Below are positions 1-8,120 of a DNA stretch of 64,000 nt, piece after piece. The position numbers and the translations under genes were made by a program. How positions within the stretch are numbered: position 1 is the first letter of the stretch; every line of letters starts with the position of its first letter. The notes beneath the pieces are model-generated. The model was given only the letters and a program-made list of their open reading frames with translations. It searched no databases and had not been told where the DNA came from. This stretch comes from Rhizobium freirei PRF 81 (lineage in GTDB: Bacteria; Pseudomonadota; Alphaproteobacteria; Rhizobiales; Rhizobiaceae): assembly GCF_000359745.1 (NCBI RefSeq), contig NZ_AQHN01000056.1:62001-126000 (forward strand), written 5' to 3'.

Positions 1-140
1 CACCGGATTTTTTGAAAGGACCAGAGAAAGCGCTTGCCGCTCCGAAATACGTATTTTAAGATTAAAACATTCCGACATAAATCGCCAGTGGCGGGCGGGC
101 GTCATGCCTTTCTGCCGCTTAACAGGGGAACGGAGTGACC
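1..140 (+). promoter_or_regulatory. Leader of the ABC transporter operon with palindromic operator
   Basis: The region upstream of the first gene holds the perfect palindrome TTTTAA-GA-TTAAAA at 54-67. Near-identical sites occur at 7935-7948 and 8065-8078 in the ligase/monooxygenase promoter region, so it is probably an operator of a shared regulator. A purine-rich ribosome binding site (AGGGGAACGGAG) lies at about 123-134, just before the ATG at 141. The palindrome is seen directly; its function is inferred. Confidence 0.55.
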
Positions 141-1676
141 ATGACAACGCTTACTCGGCGCGAGGCCCTGAGCCTCGGCGCAGCAGCATTCATTACTGGG
201 ATTCTCGCAGGCCGGACGCCTGTGGAAGCAGCCGAAGCCGGCACGCTGACCATCGCCTTCAACGTCAACTTGCCCTCTTTCGACCCGACTACAGGGCCAT
301 CGGCGGTCAATCCGACGATCCAGGCGATCTATCGCTCGATCTTCGACCAGTTCGTCGGCCAGGGACCGGACCTGAAGTTTCAGCCGGGCCTGCTGACGGC
401 CTGGGGCTGGAACGACGACAAGACCAAGGTCTGGATGGACGTCCGCGAGGGCGTCACCTGGCATGACGGTTCCAAGTTCACCCCGGCAGACATCGTCTGG
501 TCGCTGGAGCGGGCCGCCAAACAGGAAACCGGCAACCCGATCCAGTTCATCTGGTCGACCGCCAATAATTATAAGGTGGAGGGCAACCGCATTACCGGCG
601 ATGTCGTCCGCTTCGAGCCGACCTTCTTCAAATGGATGGCGTTCCTGACCGGTTACGTCCTGCCGAAAGACTATTACACCAAGGTGGGTGCGGAAGGATT
701 CGAGAAGAAGCCGATCGGCACCGGCCCCTATATGGTCGACGCCTATGAGGGCAATTCCTATCTGCGCCTGAAGGCGAACCCCAACTATTTCGGCGGCAAG
801 CCCTCCTTCGACACGGTCATCTTCAAGTTCGTGCCCGACACGACGAGCCGCGTCGCCGAAATCGAGTCCGGCTCGTCGGACGTGACGCTGGAAATCCCCT
901 ATGAGGATTTCGACAGGCTGAAGACGAAATCCGGCCTTGCCGGCGTTGCCACCCCAATCTCCGATATCGGCATGATCTTCATCAGCAATGTCGATCCGAT
1001 GCTGGACAAGAACGTCCGCCTTGCCGCCAGCATGGCAATCGACAAGGACGCGATCATCAAGCGGCTGCTGCGCGGCTACGGCAACGCCCTGTCGACACTC
1101 GAAGCGCCGGAATACGAAGCCTACGACGCATCGGTCAAAATCCCCTACGACCCGGAACAGGCCAAAAAGCTCCTGGCCGCCAGCGGCTATTCGACGAAAA
1201 AGCCGGTCAAGTTCACCATCAAGACCACCCGCGGCTTCAAGCCGAAGGACTATGAGATGATCCAGGCGATCGTCGGCATGTGGCGCAAGGTGGGTATCGA
1301 GGCAGAGATCGAAGTCTACGAAATCGCCAAGCATTACGAGCTGCGCGCAGCCCACAAGCTCGGCCCGGCCGCTTTCTACAACTGGGGCAACGCCATCGGC
1401 GATCCGACGACTTCGACCGGTTTCGCCATGTTCGGCCCCTCGCCGCACTCCGCTTGGAAGACCAAGGATGTCGACGACATGCTGGGGCCGCTCTGGGTGG
1501 AAAAGGACGAGTCAAAGCGCATCGCCGGCTGGAAAGCGGCGATCAAATACATCGCCGAACAGGGCTATGTGATCCCGCTGCTGCAATATGTTCAGCCGAT
1601 CGTCTACAAGTCGAGCCTGAAGGTAACGCCGAACGTCTCTGGCGCCCTGCAGCCGATGCTCGTGTCGAAGGGTTGA
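141..1676 (+). CDS. ABC transporter substrate-binding protein, family 5 (peptide/opine type)
   Basis: 511 aa periplasmic solute-binding protein of the SBP_bac_5 (DppA/OppA) family, the usual length. The N-terminus has a twin-arginine stretch (TRREALSLGAAAF) and a hydrophobic segment ending around the AEA region at residues 30-35, so export is expected, perhaps by Tat. The ATG at 141 was chosen over an in-frame GTG at 135 because it sits at proper distance from AGGGGAACGGAG. It is first in an operon with two permeases and two ATPases. The true ligand cannot be read from sequence; the neighbouring aromatic pathway and shared operator suggest an aromatic acid conjugate or amide rather than a general peptide, which is inference. 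Confidence 0.9.
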   Translation: MTTLTRREALSLGAAAFITGILAGRTPVEAAEAGTLTIAFNVNLPSFDPTTGPSAVNPTIQAIYRSIFDQFVGQGPDLKFQPGLLTAWGWNDDKTKVWMDVREGVTWHDGSKFTPADIVWSLERAAKQETGNPIQFIWSTANNYKVEGNRITGDVVRFEPTFFKWMAFLTGYVLPKDYYTKVGAEGFEKKPIGTGPYMVDAYEGNSYLRLKANPNYFGGKPSFDTVIFKFVPDTTSRVAEIESGSSDVTLEIPYEDFDRLKTKSGLAGVATPISDIGMIFISNVDPMLDKNVRLAASMAIDKDAIIKRLLRGYGNALSTLEAPEYEAYDASVKIPYDPEQAKKLLAASGYSTKKPVKFTIKTTRGFKPKDYEMIQAIVGMWRKVGIEAEIEVYEIAKHYELRAAHKLGPAAFYNWGNAIGDPTTSTGFAMFGPSPHSAWKTKDVDDMLGPLWVEKDESKRIAGWKAAIKYIAEQGYVIPLLQYVQPIVYKSSLKVTPNVSGALQPMLVSKG

Positions 1677-1717
1677 TGCGTCGGGCTTTGAGCATGTAGC
1701 TTTGCCCCTCACCCTAG

Positions 1718-1832
1718 CCCTCTCCCCGCTCGCGGGGAGAGGGAACGACCTCTGTTCCCTCGCGTGAACAGGCCGTTAGGGGTAGGCTGCAGACGCCTCT
1801 TTCCCCTTCTCCCCGTCAAAACGGGGAGAAGG
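1718..1832. repeat. Pair of REP-like hairpins inside the transporter operon
   Basis: Two GC-rich stem-loops lie between the binding-protein gene and the first permease. Arms CCCTCTCCCC/GGGGAGAGGG are at 1718-1727 and 1734-1743; arms CCTTCTCCCCG/CGGGGAGAAGG are at 1805-1815 and 1822-1832. They resemble the short palindromic repeats scattered in rhizobial genomes. At this place they may stabilise the upstream mRNA or dampen read-through so that the binding protein is made in excess over the permeases (inference). Confidence 0.7.
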
Positions 1833-1903
1833 TGGCCGACAGGCGGGATAAGGGGCCGTACTCTCCATTTGCAGCCAGTATAAGTGATCGGAATTCGTGG
1901 CGA

Positions 1904-2911
1904 ATGATAACAGTTTCCATTCTCAACCGGCTGATCATGGCCGCCATCACGCTCTTCGGCGTGGCGGTGATCGTCTTCGTCCTGCTGCGCGTCGTGCCGG
2001 GCGACCCGATCGCCATGATGATCTCGCCGGGCGCAAGCCCCGCCGATATCTCAGCGCTGCGCGCCCATTACGGTCTCGATGCGAGCCTGACGACACAGTT
2101 CGGAATCTGGCTGAAATCGGTCCTTATGGGTGACTTCGGCACATCGATCTCCCTGAAACGCGATGTGTTGTCCCTGCTCGGAGAGCGCCTCCCCGCGACG
2201 CTGGAGCTTGCCTTCGCCGCGCTGGTGCTGGCGGTTTTGCTCGGCGGCGCGGTCGCCATCGTCGGCACGCTTGCCCGCCGCACGATTTTCGAGCCTGTGA
2301 TCGACAGTCTGAACGGTCTTTTCCTCGCCGTTCCGGATTTCGTCTGGGCCTTGGCGCTGGTTCTGGTTCTCGGGGTTCTCTTTCCGCTTTTCCCGCTCTC
2401 CGGCCGCATCGACCCGAGCATCGACGCACAGTTTGCGACCCCATTCTATCTCCTCGAAAGCCTGGTGACGCTCCGCTTCGCGATCTTCGCCGACATCTGC
2501 GCGCATATGGTCATGCCGGTTCTGGCGCTTGGCCTGCCGCTCGCCGCCATCATCGCCCGCGTCCTGAAAGCCGCGCTCTCCGAGGCCATGGTGCAGGACT
2601 ATATCCTGCTCGCCAAGCTGAAGGGCATGTCCGAGCTGCGGCTGGTGCTGCAGGAGGCGATGCGCAATGCCGTCGGCCCGACGATTGCGCTGACCGGCAT
2701 GCAATTCACCTTCCTGATTGGCGGCACCGTCATCGTCGAGCGCATCTTCGCCTATCCCGGCATCGGCAACATGGCGATCGATGCGGTCATCAACCGCGAC
2801 CTGCCGCTGATCCAGGGGCTCGTCCTGGTTTTCGGCGCCACCTTCATTCTCGTCAACCTGGCGGTCGATCTCCTGGTCGCGGCCTTCAATCCGAGGCTCG
2901 CCAATGGCTGA
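1904..2911 (+). CDS. ABC transporter permease (DppB type)
   Basis: 335 aa inner-membrane permease of the peptide/nickel BPD_transp_1 family. It starts with a membrane helix (MITVSILNRLIMAAITLF) and carries the conserved RVVPGDP segment typical of DppB/OppB just after helix 1, plus the cytoplasmic EAMRNAVGPTI (EAA) loop near the C-terminus. A longer frame from a GTG at 1832 exists, but that part falls in the REP hairpin and does not look like protein, so the ATG at 1904 is preferred. The stop overlaps the next permease by 8 nt, indicating translational coupling. Confidence 0.9.
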   Translation: MITVSILNRLIMAAITLFGVAVIVFVLLRVVPGDPIAMMISPGASPADISALRAHYGLDASLTTQFGIWLKSVLMGDFGTSISLKRDVLSLLGERLPATLELAFAALVLAVLLGGAVAIVGTLARRTIFEPVIDSLNGLFLAVPDFVWALALVLVLGVLFPLFPLSGRIDPSIDAQFATPFYLLESLVTLRFAIFADICAHMVMPVLALGLPLAAIIARVLKAALSEAMVQDYILLAKLKGMSELRLVLQEAMRNAVGPTIALTGMQFTFLIGGTVIVERIFAYPGIGNMAIDAVINRDLPLIQGLVLVFGATFILVNLAVDLLVAAFNPRLANG

Positions 2912-3797
2912 CGTCACCTCGCCCGCCATACCGAGACCACCCTCAAGAACGGCGAAACGCATACGGGCATTGCTCGCCGAGCCGAAAGTGATTTTCGGCG
3001 GTGGCTTCATCCTGATCCTGATCATTCTCGCGATCTTCGCGCCTTACATCGCGCCGAAGGATCCGTTGGAGCAGGATCTGATGTCCGGCACCTTGCCGCC
3101 GGCATGGATCGATGGTTCCGATCCGGGCTTCCTGCTGGGCACGGACGATCTCGGCCGCGATGTGCTATCCCGCGCCATCTTCGGCACGCGCATCGCGCTC
3201 ACGGTCGCCTTCGTCGCAGCCGGGCTCGCGGCCCTGATCGGCACGCTGCTCGGCCTGCTCGCCGGCTGGTACGGCGGCTGGATCGACAAGGTGATCTCCC
3301 GCCTCGTCGATATCTGGATGGCCTTCCCGCCGGTGCTGCTGTCGATCCTTCTCGTCGCCGTCTTCGGCTCCGGCGTGCATTCGGTCATCGCCGCCATCGT
3401 CATCATCGACTGGACGCGTTTCTGCCGCGTGGTGCGATCGGAAACGCAGGCGCAGGCACAGATGGATTATGTGACGGCGGCCCATACGATTGGCTTTTCG
3501 CGGGCCAGAATCCTCTTCAGCGAAATCCTGCCCAATGTCACGCCCGTGCTGATCGCCCTTGTGAGCCTCGAAATGGGCATCGCCGTCATCGTCGAAGCCA
3601 TCCTGTCCTTCGTCGGCCTGTCGGTTGCATCCGACACGCCGACCTGGGGCGGCATGATCGCCGAGGGGCGGCAGATGATCTACCAAGGCTGGTGGGTGCT
3701 GGTCGTGCCGTTAATCGCGCTCTTTGCGACGGTGCTTGCCTTCAATCAACTCGGCGATGGCCTGCGCCGCGCCCTCGATCCGGTGATGCGCCGATGA
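2904..3797 (+). CDS. ABC transporter permease (DppC type)
   Basis: 297 aa second permease with a cytoplasmic N-terminal tail, about six membrane segments and the OppC/DppC hallmark LLGTDDLGRDVLSR near residue 75. The conserved EILPNVTPVLIAL loop docks with the ATPase. It overlaps the previous gene by 8 nt and the next by 4 nt (ATGA), so the transporter is one translationally coupled unit. As a heterodimer with the preceding permease it would form the membrane channel. Confidence 0.92.
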   Translation: MADVTSPAIPRPPSRTAKRIRALLAEPKVIFGGGFILILIILAIFAPYIAPKDPLEQDLMSGTLPPAWIDGSDPGFLLGTDDLGRDVLSRAIFGTRIALTVAFVAAGLAALIGTLLGLLAGWYGGWIDKVISRLVDIWMAFPPVLLSILLVAVFGSGVHSVIAAIVIIDWTRFCRVVRSETQAQAQMDYVTAAHTIGFSRARILFSEILPNVTPVLIALVSLEMGIAVIVEAILSFVGLSVASDTPTWGGMIAEGRQMIYQGWWVLVVPLIALFATVLAFNQLGDGLRRALDPVMRR

Positions 3798-4666
3798 CAT
3801 CTCCACTTCTCTCCATTGCCGGCCTCAGTGCCGTATCCGATCGCGACGGCGGCGCGCCGATCCTGCGCGACGTCTCTCTGACGCTCGAGCGTGGCGAAGT
3901 GCGCGGTCTCGTCGGCGAAAGCGGTGCCGGGAAATCGACCATCGCCAAGGCCCTGCTCGGCATCCTGCCGCGCGGAGTCCGCATCACGAGCGGATCGATC
4001 CTGTTTGAGAGCCGCGATCTCCTCACGCTCTCAGCCAAAGAATTACGCGGCATCATGGGCAGCGATATCTCGCTGATCCCGCAGGACCCGCAGACGGCGC
4101 TCAATCCCGGCCGCCGTATCGAGGCGCAACTGACCGATGGCCTGCGGTTGAAGCGGGGCATGTCCTCGGGCGATGCCCGGCGGCGCGCGCTGAAGCTGCT
4201 CGAAGAGGTGCATATCCGCGATCCCGAGCGTGTGCTGCGCGCCTATCCCCATGAGCTTTCCGGCGGCATGCGCCAGCGCATCTTGATTGCCGCCGCCTTC
4301 GCGCTTGAGCCGAAAATGGTCGTCGCCGACGAGCCGACCACGGCGCTCGACGTCACCGTGCAGAAGCAGATCCTGCGGCTGATCCGCGGCCTGCAGGAAG
4401 CGCACGGCACCGCCGTGATCTTCGTCACGCACGATCTCGGCGTCGTCGCCCAGATCTGCGACAGCGTCACCCTGCTCTACGCCGGGAAGGTCATCGAAGA
4501 GGGACGCACGAGCGACGTGCTCGCGCATCCGCAGCATATCTACACGAAATCGCTTCTTGCCGCCGGGCCACGCTATGACCGGCCGGATGCCGGGCTGACA
4601 CCAGTTCCGCAGGCAGTCTTCGAGCAATTGCGCCGCGAAATCGGCATTCCGGAGGGCGGACGATGA
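3794..4666 (+). CDS. ABC transporter ATP-binding protein (DppD type)
   Basis: 290 aa nucleotide-binding subunit. Visible motifs are Walker A GESGAGKST, signature LSGGMRQRI, Walker B MVVADEPTTALD and the H-loop VTHDLG. The C-terminal extension beyond the ATPase core is short and lacks the cysteine-rich end found in some oligopeptide ATPases. The ATG at 3794 overlaps the preceding stop as ATGA; the frame is open much further upstream, but that part is inside the permease gene in another frame. Its stop overlaps the start of the second ATPase by 4 nt. Confidence 0.9.
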   Translation: MTSPLLSIAGLSAVSDRDGGAPILRDVSLTLERGEVRGLVGESGAGKSTIAKALLGILPRGVRITSGSILFESRDLLTLSAKELRGIMGSDISLIPQDPQTALNPGRRIEAQLTDGLRLKRGMSSGDARRRALKLLEEVHIRDPERVLRAYPHELSGGMRQRILIAAAFALEPKMVVADEPTTALDVTVQKQILRLIRGLQEAHGTAVIFVTHDLGVVAQICDSVTLLYAGKVIEEGRTSDVLAHPQHIYTKSLLAAGPRYDRPDAGLTPVPQAVFEQLRREIGIPEGGR

Positions 4667-5517
4667 GCGTTTCCGATAATCTCCTGTCGGGTAAAGGCAT
4701 CGAAGTTACCTATGGCGCCAAGCCGCATCTTTTCGGACCGCCGGGCCATGGCATCAAGGTGCTGCACGGCGTCGATATCGATATCGGCCGCGGCGAAACG
4801 GTCGGCATCGTCGGCGAAAGCGGCTCGGGCAAGACGACCCTCGGCCGCGCCCTGCTACGGCTGGTCGATGTGACCGCGGGCGCAATCCATTTCGATGGCA
4901 AGGACATCACCCGCCTGCCCGCTACAGACATAAGGCCGCTGCGCCGCCGCATGCAGATGATCTTCCAGGATCCGATGGCTTCGCTCAATCCGCGCCACAC
5001 GATCCGCCGCATCCTTGTCGAGCCGCTGCTCCTGCATAGGCTGGCTTCGGACCGGAAAGACGCCGAGCGACGCGTCGCCAAAATCCTTGAGCGCGTGACG
5101 CTGCCCCAGGCCTGCCTCGACCGCAATCCGCATGAGCTTTCCGGCGGCCAGCGCCAGCGCATCGGTATCGCGCGGGCGGCCCTGCTGAAGCCGGATTTCG
5201 TGCTTGCAGATGAGATCGTCTCCGGCCTCGACGTGTCGACACAGGCGCAGGTACTCAATCTGCTGAAGGAACTTTCGCGCGATCTCGGCCTTTCCATGGC
5301 ATTCATCAGCCATGATCTCTCGGTCATCCGTGCCGTCTGCGACCGTGTCTATGTCCTGCGCCATGGCCGTGTCGAAGAAGAAGGCGATTGCGAACGCGTT
5401 TTCACCGCACCCGCCTCCGCCTATACGCGCATGCTGCTGGACGCCATTCCGCTGCCCGAAATCGACCCGAAATGGCTTGGGCGCGAAAGTCTGATGGAAG
5501 AAGCGCCCGCTGCATGA
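4663..5517 (+). CDS. ABC transporter ATP-binding protein (DppF type)
   Basis: 284 aa partner ATPase with Walker A GESGSGKTT, signature LSGGQRQRI, Walker B FVLADEIVSGLD and switch ISHDLS. The Walker B element has DEIVSGLD where most DppF proteins have DEPVSALD, a mild substitution at P and A that leaves the catalytic Asp-Glu intact. It closes the five-gene transporter operon; the start overlaps the preceding stop as ATGA. Confidence 0.9.
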   Translation: MSVSDNLLSGKGIEVTYGAKPHLFGPPGHGIKVLHGVDIDIGRGETVGIVGESGSGKTTLGRALLRLVDVTAGAIHFDGKDITRLPATDIRPLRRRMQMIFQDPMASLNPRHTIRRILVEPLLLHRLASDRKDAERRVAKILERVTLPQACLDRNPHELSGGQRQRIGIARAALLKPDFVLADEIVSGLDVSTQAQVLNLLKELSRDLGLSMAFISHDLSVIRAVCDRVYVLRHGRVEEEGDCERVFTAPASAYTRMLLDAIPLPEIDPKWLGRESLMEEAPAA

Positions 5518-5533
5518 AGGTCACCCGATCCGG

Positions 5534-5548
5534 GCGCAAAGTTTGCGC
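5534..5548. promoter_or_regulatory. Short perfect palindrome GCGCAAA-G-TTTGCGC
   Basis: A perfect 7-bp inverted repeat with a one-base centre, between the last ABC gene and the VOC gene. There is no T-run after it, so it is a poor terminator; it could be an operator or chance. Low certainty. Confidence 0.3.
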
Positions 5549-5607
5549 TTGAGCCGCAGGTGTCAGCGGGAATGCAACAATATCGGCATATGGAAAGGGA
5601 AGTCTCT

Positions 5608-6171
5608 ATGAAGGATCCTGTTTCAGTAGCAACAAAAGCTGCGGGGCTGCCCGGACTTCGTGGTCACGACCATACGGGACTCACGGTGCCGGATATGAAG
5701 CAGGCGGTCGATTTCTTCGAGGACGTGCTCGGCTGCGAGGTCATCATGTCGTTCGGCCCGTTTGCCGACGATAAGGGCACATTCATGACCGATCTGCTCG
5801 GCGTCGATCCCAAGGCTGAGATAAAACAGATAATCCAGGTGCGATGCGGCTTCGGATCGAACATTGAACTGTTCGAATATTCAGCCCCCGATCAGCGGGA
5901 CCTCAAACAGAAAAACAGTGATATCGGTGCGTTTCATATCGCGTTGTACGTTGATGATATTGATGCGGCAAAGGCGTACCTGGACAGCAGGAACGTTGCG
6001 ACGCGGTTAGGGCCGCTCCCGATCAGCGACGGCCCGGCAGCTGGCCAGTCGATCCTTTATTTCCAGGCACCATGGGGCCTGCAATTCGAAGCAATCAGTT
6101 ATCCCAAGGGTATGGCTTACGAAAAAGATGCCGAAACCGTGCTGTGGAGTCCGAAAGATCCGGGCAAATGA
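5608..6171 (+). CDS. VOC (glyoxalase/dioxygenase superfamily) protein
   Basis: 187 aa protein with two beta-alpha-beta-beta-beta modules of the vicinal oxygen chelate fold: the first starts at GHDHTGLTVPDMKQAVDFF, the second at FHIALYVDDIDAAKAYL. Candidate metal ligands are the His in DHTGL, the Glu in IELFEY, the His in AFHIAL and the Glu in LQFEAIS. The ATG at 5608 follows the ribosome binding site GGAAAGGGA. It lies 90 nt after the transporter operon on the same strand and may be co-transcribed. The reaction is unknown; epimerase, lyase and dioxygenase roles all occur in this superfamily. Confidence 0.75.
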   Translation: MKDPVSVATKAAGLPGLRGHDHTGLTVPDMKQAVDFFEDVLGCEVIMSFGPFADDKGTFMTDLLGVDPKAEIKQIIQVRCGFGSNIELFEYSAPDQRDLKQKNSDIGAFHIALYVDDIDAAKAYLDSRNVATRLGPLPISDGPAAGQSILYFQAPWGLQFEAISYPKGMAYEKDAETVLWSPKDPGK

Positions 6172-6197
6172 GGCGGGGTTTGGATAACGCCGCGCGA

Positions 6198-7859
6198 TCA
6201 AGCCGGCGGCGGCTTCAGCCGGAAACGCTGTATCTTACCTGATTCCGTCTTCGGCAGGGCTTCGACGAAGATAATGGAGCGTGGATATTTATAGGGCGCT
6301 ATCACGGCTTTGACGTGATCCTGCAGTGCCTTGACCAGCAGATCCGAGCCAGTGACGCCCGGCGCCAGCACCACATGGGCCTGAACGATATGGCCCCGCT
6401 CCTCGTCCTGCTTGCCGACGACGGCGCATTCCAGCACGTCGGCATGCGAAAGAAGCGCAGCCTCGACTTCCGGACCGGCAATATTGTAGCCGGCAGAAAG
6501 AATGATGTCGTCGGAACGGGCGGCGAAATGGAAATAGCCGTCTTCATCCTGAATGAAGCTGTCGCCCGTCACATTCCAGCCGTCGCGCACATAGTCGGCC
6601 TGTCTGTGATCGGCGAGATAGCGGCAGCCGATCGGCCCGCGAACGACGAGCTTGCCGATCGTGCCGCGCGGCACCTCGTTCATCTCCTCATCGACGACGC
6701 GGGCGTCATAGCCGGTCAGCGGCTTGCCCGTGCTCTTCGGCTTGGCATCGGAGAGCCGGTTGGAGATGAAGATGTGCAGCATCTCGGTCGAACCGATGCC
6801 ATCGAGGATCGGCTTGCCGGTCTTGCGCGTCCACTCGTCGAAGATCGGCCCTGGCAACGTCTCGCCCGCTGAAACCGCTATGCGAAGCGAGGAAAGATCC
6901 GCCCCCTCCTCCATGGCGGCCAGCATGGCGCGATAGGCCGTCGGCGCAGTGAAGCTGATCGTCGCGCCATATTCCTGGATGATCTCGACCATGTTCTTCG
7001 GCGAGGCATTTTCGAGCAGAGCCGTCGATGCGCCGAAGCGCAAGGGGAAGACGACAAGCCCGCCGAGCCCGAAGGTGAAGGCGATCGGCGGCGAACCGAT
7101 GAAGACGTCATCAGGCGTCACCTGCAGCACTTCCTTGGCATAGGCGTCGGCGATGATCAGGATATCCCGATGAAAATGCATCGTCGCCTTCGGCACACCC
7201 GTCGATCCCGACGTGAAGCCGAGCAGTGCCACATCATCCCGCCCGGTTTTGACCGGCTCGAAACGAACGGGCTTGTTGAGGGCAATCCGGTCGAGTTCGG
7301 CGTCGTGATTGGCGGTGCCGTCGAAGCCGACGACCTGCTTCAGGAAGCGGCTGTCCTTGGCAGCCGTGATGAGCTCTTCCAGAAGCCGCGTGTCACAGAG
7401 CGCAAACGAGATTTCCGCCTTGTCGATGACCTTCGACAACTCCCCTGCCCGCAGCATCGGCATGGTATTGACCGCGACCGCGCCGACCTTCGTTACCGCC
7501 AGCCAGCAGGCGATCATGGCGGGATTGTTGCCGGAGCGGATGAGAACGCGATTGCCGGGCTTGACGCCGAAATCTTCAACGAGCGCATGGGCGATCCGGT
7601 TGGTCCAGTCCGCCAGCTCCTTATAGGTGCGACGACGGCCATTGCCGATCAGGGCCACATTGTCGCCGAAGCCCCTCTCGACCATTCGGTCGCTGAGCTC
7701 AAAGCCGGCATTCAGCCATTCCGGATAATCGAAACCATCCATCAGCAGCTCGGGCCATTCACCCAAAGGCGGCAAATTATCTCGTGTGAATGTATCGATG
7801 TGACCGGTCGGTCCCAGCATAGCCTCGCTCCCACATGCTTCTCGATCAACCGCCATCAT
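6198..7859 (-). CDS. Benzoate/2-aminobenzoate-CoA ligase family (AMP-forming)
   Basis: 553 aa acyl-adenylate-forming enzyme that would activate an aromatic carboxylate with ATP and CoA. Motifs seen are the P-loop LLGFTSGSTGVPKATMHFH, the GIGSTEMLH core, the hinge region with TGDSFIQDEDGYFHFAARSD and the C-terminal lysine in PKTESGKIQRF. The N-terminal HIDTFTRDNLPP segment matches the benzoate/anthranilate ligase subgroup. The start at 7859 has GGGGAGG five bases upstream; an internal ATG at 7820, matching the usual family start, is also possible. It is divergent from the aminobenzoyl-CoA monooxygenase/reductase, which favours 2-aminobenzoate as substrate. Confidence 0.85.
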   Translation of the reverse strand: MMAVDREACGSEAMLGPTGHIDTFTRDNLPPLGEWPELLMDGFDYPEWLNAGFELSDRMVERGFGDNVALIGNGRRRTYKELADWTNRIAHALVEDFGVKPGNRVLIRSGNNPAMIACWLAVTKVGAVAVNTMPMLRAGELSKVIDKAEISFALCDTRLLEELITAAKDSRFLKQVVGFDGTANHDAELDRIALNKPVRFEPVKTGRDDVALLGFTSGSTGVPKATMHFHRDILIIADAYAKEVLQVTPDDVFIGSPPIAFTFGLGGLVVFPLRFGASTALLENASPKNMVEIIQEYGATISFTAPTAYRAMLAAMEEGADLSSLRIAVSAGETLPGPIFDEWTRKTGKPILDGIGSTEMLHIFISNRLSDAKPKSTGKPLTGYDARVVDEEMNEVPRGTIGKLVVRGPIGCRYLADHRQADYVRDGWNVTGDSFIQDEDGYFHFAARSDDIILSAGYNIAGPEVEAALLSHADVLECAVVGKQDEERGHIVQAHVVLAPGVTGSDLLVKALQDHVKAVIAPYKYPRSIIFVEALPKTESGKIQRFRLKPPPA

Positions 7860-8120
7860 GACCGCCTCCCCAAGGCGGTATGTGTGGCGTCGCTAAAAAG
7901 ATCGCACCGACGAATGAAATGTTCAAGCAAGAAATTTTAAGCCTAAAATATTTTCGTCTATTATTTGATTTAAAAGGACTTTTCGGAGTTTTCGCAGTAT
8001 CGTGCAAAGGCTCAGCCCGGAGATTCCGGAACGAAATCTCTTGACGAATGACGGCAGCGAGATATTTTAAACTTAAATGATTTTTCGGAACCGGCCCCGG
8101 TTTCACAGGAGGGAAAAGCG
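7860..8120. promoter_or_regulatory. Divergent promoter region with two operator-like palindromes
   Basis: This AT-rich region separates the ligase and monooxygenase genes. It holds TTTTAA-GC-CTAAAA at 7935-7948 and TTTTAA-AC-TTAAAT at 8065-8078, both variants of the site at 54-67 upstream of the transporter operon. One lies near each gene start, as expected for a repressor controlling both directions. A strong ribosome binding site GGAGGGA at 8109-8115 precedes the ATG at 8121. Sites are seen directly; regulator identity is unknown. Confidence 0.6.

Noticed and set aside
102..1448. 448-codon open frame on the minus strand opposite the binding-protein gene
   Set aside because: It is the antisense of a clear family 5 solute-binding protein. 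Its translation has no domain and is Arg/Gly/Asp-rich, as expected from GC-rich codon bias.
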